Below are positions 4,943 to 5,469 of a stretch of DNA of 5,469 bases, in pieces. The stretch is from Deltaproteobacteria bacterium (GTDB lineage Bacteria; Desulfobacterota; Desulfarculia; Adiutricales; Adiutricaceae). The stretch lies in contig JAITJB010000146.1 of the NCBI GenBank assembly GCA_031279155.1, forward strand, positions 1 to 5,469. Reading direction: 5' to 3'. The number at the start of each line of letters is the position of its first letter. The stretch's first letter is position 1. The notes beneath the pieces are model-generated. The model was given only the letters and a program-made list of their open reading frames with translations. It ran no database searches and was not told the origin of the DNA. Both the position numbers and the translations under genes were made by a program.

Positions 4943-5469
4943 TCATCGGCTGTAGGCTAAATCCCGTAAAAATAGTGAGATTTGCGGGAAAAAGATTATC
5001 AAGATAACAGCTAAAATATAGGCAAATAAAAAGCCCCATATTCGGCTGATGGTTGAAAAGTACGATTGTCGAAATACGGCCATGGCCGTAAAGATGTTAC
5101 AGCCAAAGGGCGGGGAGACGGCGCCAATGGCCGCCTGCATGGTAATGATTATGCCGATTAAGACCGTATCTAAGCCGGCGGCCACGACCTGCGGGTGAAA
5201 TATTGGCGATAAGATCATGATAGCTACGATGGAGTCGACAAACATGCAGGCGATAAAATAAGAGACGGCAATGACAAACATTAAGTAGATAGCTGTAGGA
5301 TCGCTTCCGATAATGGTGGGGAGTATCTTATCGGGCACTTTAGCAAAGCCAACTATCCAGGAAAAAACCGCGCCCATGGCTAGGAGTATAAAGACCACGC
5401 CGGTAACTAAGCCGGTATTTAAGGCTAGCTTATAGATATCCTTAAGCCCGATATTTCGGTAGATTAAAA
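4943..5469 (-). CDS. dctM: TRAP transporter large permease subunit, DctM family, C-terminal part (5' end outside window)
   Basis: The frame is open from the right edge for 175 codons to a TGA at 4943-4945; the GTG at 5396-5398 is internal, since coding continues upstream of it (LIYRNIGLKDIYKLALNTG). The fragment is the end of a DctM large membrane subunit, which carries the sodium-coupled transport path of TRAP systems in the inner membrane. Seen: a helix VVFILLAMGAVFSWIVGF, a helix YLMFVIAVSYFIACMFV running into the DSIVAIMILSPIF re-entrant region, the conserved stretch GIIITMQAAIGAVSPPFGCN (family norm about HFGIIMVLNLAIGLLTPPVG), and a last helix FLFAYILAVILIIFFP. The small subunit DctQ, or a DctQM fusion, must lie upstream outside the window. 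Gene order is permease before binding protein, whereas dctP commonly comes first. Confidence 0.93.
   Translation of the reverse strand, partial: LIYRNIGLKDIYKLALNTGLVTGVVFILLAMGAVFSWIVGFAKVPDKILPTIIGSDPTAIYLMFVIAVSYFIACMFVDSIVAIMILSPIFHPQVVAAGLDTVLIGIIITMQAAIGAVSPPFGCNIFTAMAVFRQSYFSTISRIWGFLFAYILAVILIIFFPQISLFLRDLAYSR

Overview
All genes in this window lie on the minus strand and read right to left as one head-to-tail catabolic gene set. In transcription order they are: the C-terminal part of a TRAP transporter large permease (DctM, cut by the right edge), a TRAP periplasmic solute-binding protein (DctP), a Glu/Leu/Phe/Val-type amino-acid dehydrogenase, an M24-fold hydrolase closely resembling ectoine hydrolase (DoeA/EutD), and an M20-family amidohydrolase (cut by the left edge). 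The + strand holds no credible gene; its open frames are antisense to these five genes.

The organism is a bacterium with a periplasm, so very probably Gram-negative, judging by the TRAP system and the Sec signal peptide on DctP. GC content looks near 50 percent and codon use is similar across the five genes, with many GCC, CTT, TTA and CTA codons. An anaerobic or deltaproteobacterium-like host is a guess from this type of gene set, not something the sequence proves.

Layout: 1-1087 M20 amidohydrolase; 1120-2289 DoeA-like hydrolase; 2312-3541 amino-acid dehydrogenase; 3542-3835 a 294-bp gap; 3836-4870 dctP; 4871-4942 a 72-bp gap with two small hairpins; 4943-5469 dctM. The three catabolic genes are separated by 22 and 32 bp and look co-transcribed. 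The long gap holds about 12 degenerate copies of a 12-13 bp repeat and a strong 15-bp-stem hairpin. The whole block 3580-3829 is bounded by 11-bp perfect inverted repeats, flanked on each side by ATATT. Removing the block and one ATATT copy would leave a 39-bp dctP-dehydrogenase gap, in line with the other spacings. I therefore read it as a possible small non-autonomous mobile element inserted in the operon.

Working model (inference): the TRAP system imports a small organic acid, amino-acid derivative or compatible solute. The DoeA-like hydrolase opens or cleaves a C-N bond, the M20 enzyme removes an acyl group or hydrolyses an amide, and the dehydrogenase oxidatively deaminates the resulting amino acid. 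The DoeA similarity suggests ectoine or a related compound, but doeB, doeC and doeD are not in the window. The dehydrogenase also has an altered substrate pocket, so the true substrate is open.
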